Source: Muribaculaceae bacterium (lineage in GTDB: Bacteria > Bacteroidota > Bacteroidia > Bacteroidales > Muribaculaceae). Taken from it: a DNA stretch of 7,024 bases. Shown here piece after piece: positions 6,507 to 7,024 of this stretch. Made by a program: the position numbers and the translations under genes. The notes below the pieces were generated by a model that made no database searches, was not told where the DNA came from, and saw only the letters and a program-made list of their open reading frames with translations. Within the stretch, counting starts at the first letter, position 1. Each line of letters begins with the position of its first letter. The DNA is taken from contig JAIDJJ010000052.1 of the NCBI GenBank assembly GCA_029052265.1, positions 1 to 7,024 on the forward strand. Reading direction: 5' to 3'.

Positions 6507-6528
6507 AAGCCTCACAAAGTGGGGTTTT
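6507..6528 (+). terminator. Weak hairpin with a short T run
   Basis: AAGCCTCAC (6507-6515) can pair in RNA with GTGGGGTTT (6519-6527) around loop AAA, using two G-U wobbles, followed by a single extra T and then GAG. It resembles a decayed intrinsic terminator. No gene upstream of it is apparent other than the tRNA, which already has a better terminator. Confidence 0.35.
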
Positions 6529-6684
6529 GAGCATGGGAACGAATCTTTGACCCGGTTGGGGTCGCAATTTTCAGAGCTTCTAAACACTATTTAACTCTTG
6601 AAATATTCTTTAACCATAATTCCCCGTTCAAACCGCATTTTGAAGCCGATTTCTGCGATTTGCGCCATTTTGCACCGTGAGCCG

Positions 6685-6718
6685 GACTCACGGTTTTGGT
6701 GGAATACAGGCGTGAGCC
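6685..6718 (+). repeat. Repeat unit copy B (GACTCACGGTT...GTGAGCC)
   Basis: This is the second copy of the unit at 6445-6476, with the same order of blocks: GACTCACGGTT, GG, GGAAT, CAG, GTGAG, C. It is two bases longer. Its left end also forms a local hairpin, ACCGTGAG (6674-6681) with CTCACGGT (6687-6694). GAATACAG followed by GTGAG also occurs around 6390-6408, which may be a third, partial copy. Confidence 0.55.
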
Positions 6719-6782
6719 GTCCAATCAGTCATATCCGCGATATTTGATGTTCTTTCTCGTTTGGTGATGTCAACGAAAATGA

Positions 6783-7024
6783 TTATATTTATATAAAGAC
6801 GGTGAACTGACTACATTCCACCGCCGTAATCCGGCGTTGCCCTTTGACTTCAACACCGAAGAATCGGAGGGTACGAAAATCCTTTTCAAAATCATGCTGA
6901 CAGTCATGGATGTGGTGCGCAACAACAAGGTGATGTTCCTTGACGAAGTTGAAACAAGTCTGCACACCCGCTTGGTGGAGTATCTTATCAGCCTGTTCCA
7001 TTCAAGCAAATCCGCGCAGCTGGT
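6783..7024 (+). pseudogene. 5'-truncated AAA15/AAA21-like ATPase, runs off the window end
   Basis: The frame opens after TGA 6780-6782 and runs to the last base. It reads Y-K-D-G-E-L-T-T-F-H-R near the start, then P-F-D-F-N-T-E-E-S-E-G-T-K, an ABC-like signature (S-x-G-T), and V-M-F-L-D-E-V-E-T-S-L-H, a Walker B with the acidic pair D-E and the following S-L-H loop. This is the C-terminal half of the ATP-binding core of the AAA15/AAA21 (COG1106-like) family, often found in abortive-infection and other defence islands. The N-terminal Walker A part is absent upstream: all frames close within a few dozen codons and no start codon precedes the signature (first in-frame ATG is 6894). A frameshift could add only the short V-N-E-N-D-Y-I-Y stretch before 6783. 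The H-loop and C-terminus lie beyond the window. The nature of the break (deletion, recombination or sequence error) is not resolved. Confidence 0.7.

Larger units (their letters stand above)
6371..6782. other. Gene-free, repeat-rich region behind the tRNA
   Basis: No credible gene is present on either strand. One frame from ATG 6382 gives 19 codons, a TAA, then 50 more open codons to 6594, which is within chance expectation and matches nothing I know. What stands out is a set of GTGAGT/ACTCAC inverted repeats, two longer related units (6445-6476 and 6685-6718), a hairpin with a short T run (6507-6528), and an imperfect inverted repeat (6378-6392 with 6658-6672). The region separates the tRNA from a broken ATPase gene and looks like eroded accessory DNA. 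Confidence 0.6.

Noticed and set aside
6382..6594. Possible small gene interrupted by one TAA (19 plus 50 codons)
   Set aside because: This length of open frame is expected by chance, there is no homology I recognise, and it overlaps the inverted-repeat cluster.
6770..7009. Minus-strand open frames of 79 and 70 codons at the window end
   Set aside because: They are antisense shadows of the + strand ATPase fragment, which carries recognisable Walker B and signature motifs.

Overview
The window looks like chromosomal DNA of a gut-type Bacteroidales bacterium. The evidence is the -33 TTTG / -7 TAnnTTTG promoter in front of the tRNA, AT-rich start regions without a Shine-Dalgarno sequence, and four protein families typical of Bacteroidota: a lipoprotein with an S-S-C lipobox, a carboxypeptidase-regulatory/plug/beta-barrel outer membrane protein, a DUF4294 protein and an OmpA-like/TPR lipoprotein. 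A Muribaculaceae-like host is my guess; the sequence alone does not prove the family.

Layout. Positions 1-3265 hold a promoter candidate and a two-gene operon on the + strand: an unrecognised lipoprotein (176-916) and, 15 bp later, a 777-residue TonB-receptor-like outer membrane protein (932-3265). A strong RNA hairpin follows. A secreted DUF4294 protein (3401-4057, +) comes next and converges on an OmpA-like/TPR lipoprotein (4241-5923, -). The convergent intergenic region is unusually ordered: a perfect bidirectional terminator in the centre, and on each side a seven-base tandem array that starts just after the stop codon of its own gene and reads ATTAGTN in that gene's sense. Upstream of the OmpA/TPR gene is a structured AT-rich leader. 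From there a tRNA-Lys(CUU) gene (6230-6302) with its own promoter and terminator is read divergently.

Positions 6371-6782 contain no credible gene. They are full of GTGAGT/ACTCAC inverted repeats, two copies of a longer GACTCAC...GTGAGYC unit, a weak tRNA-3'-end-like stretch and an imperfect inverted repeat. The window ends inside the C-terminal ATPase core of an AAA15/AAA21-like protein (6783-7024) that has lost its 5' end. A repeat-rich stretch and a broken defence-type ATPase just behind a tRNA suggest an eroded integration site, although no integrase is visible.

The first four genes all encode exported, envelope-directed proteins. The lipoprotein and barrel pair probably act together at the outer membrane; the substrate is unknown. 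I did not find a clear new multi-gene system. The most unusual material is the post-stop heptamer arrays and the repeat cluster behind the tRNA, which share a 12-mer.
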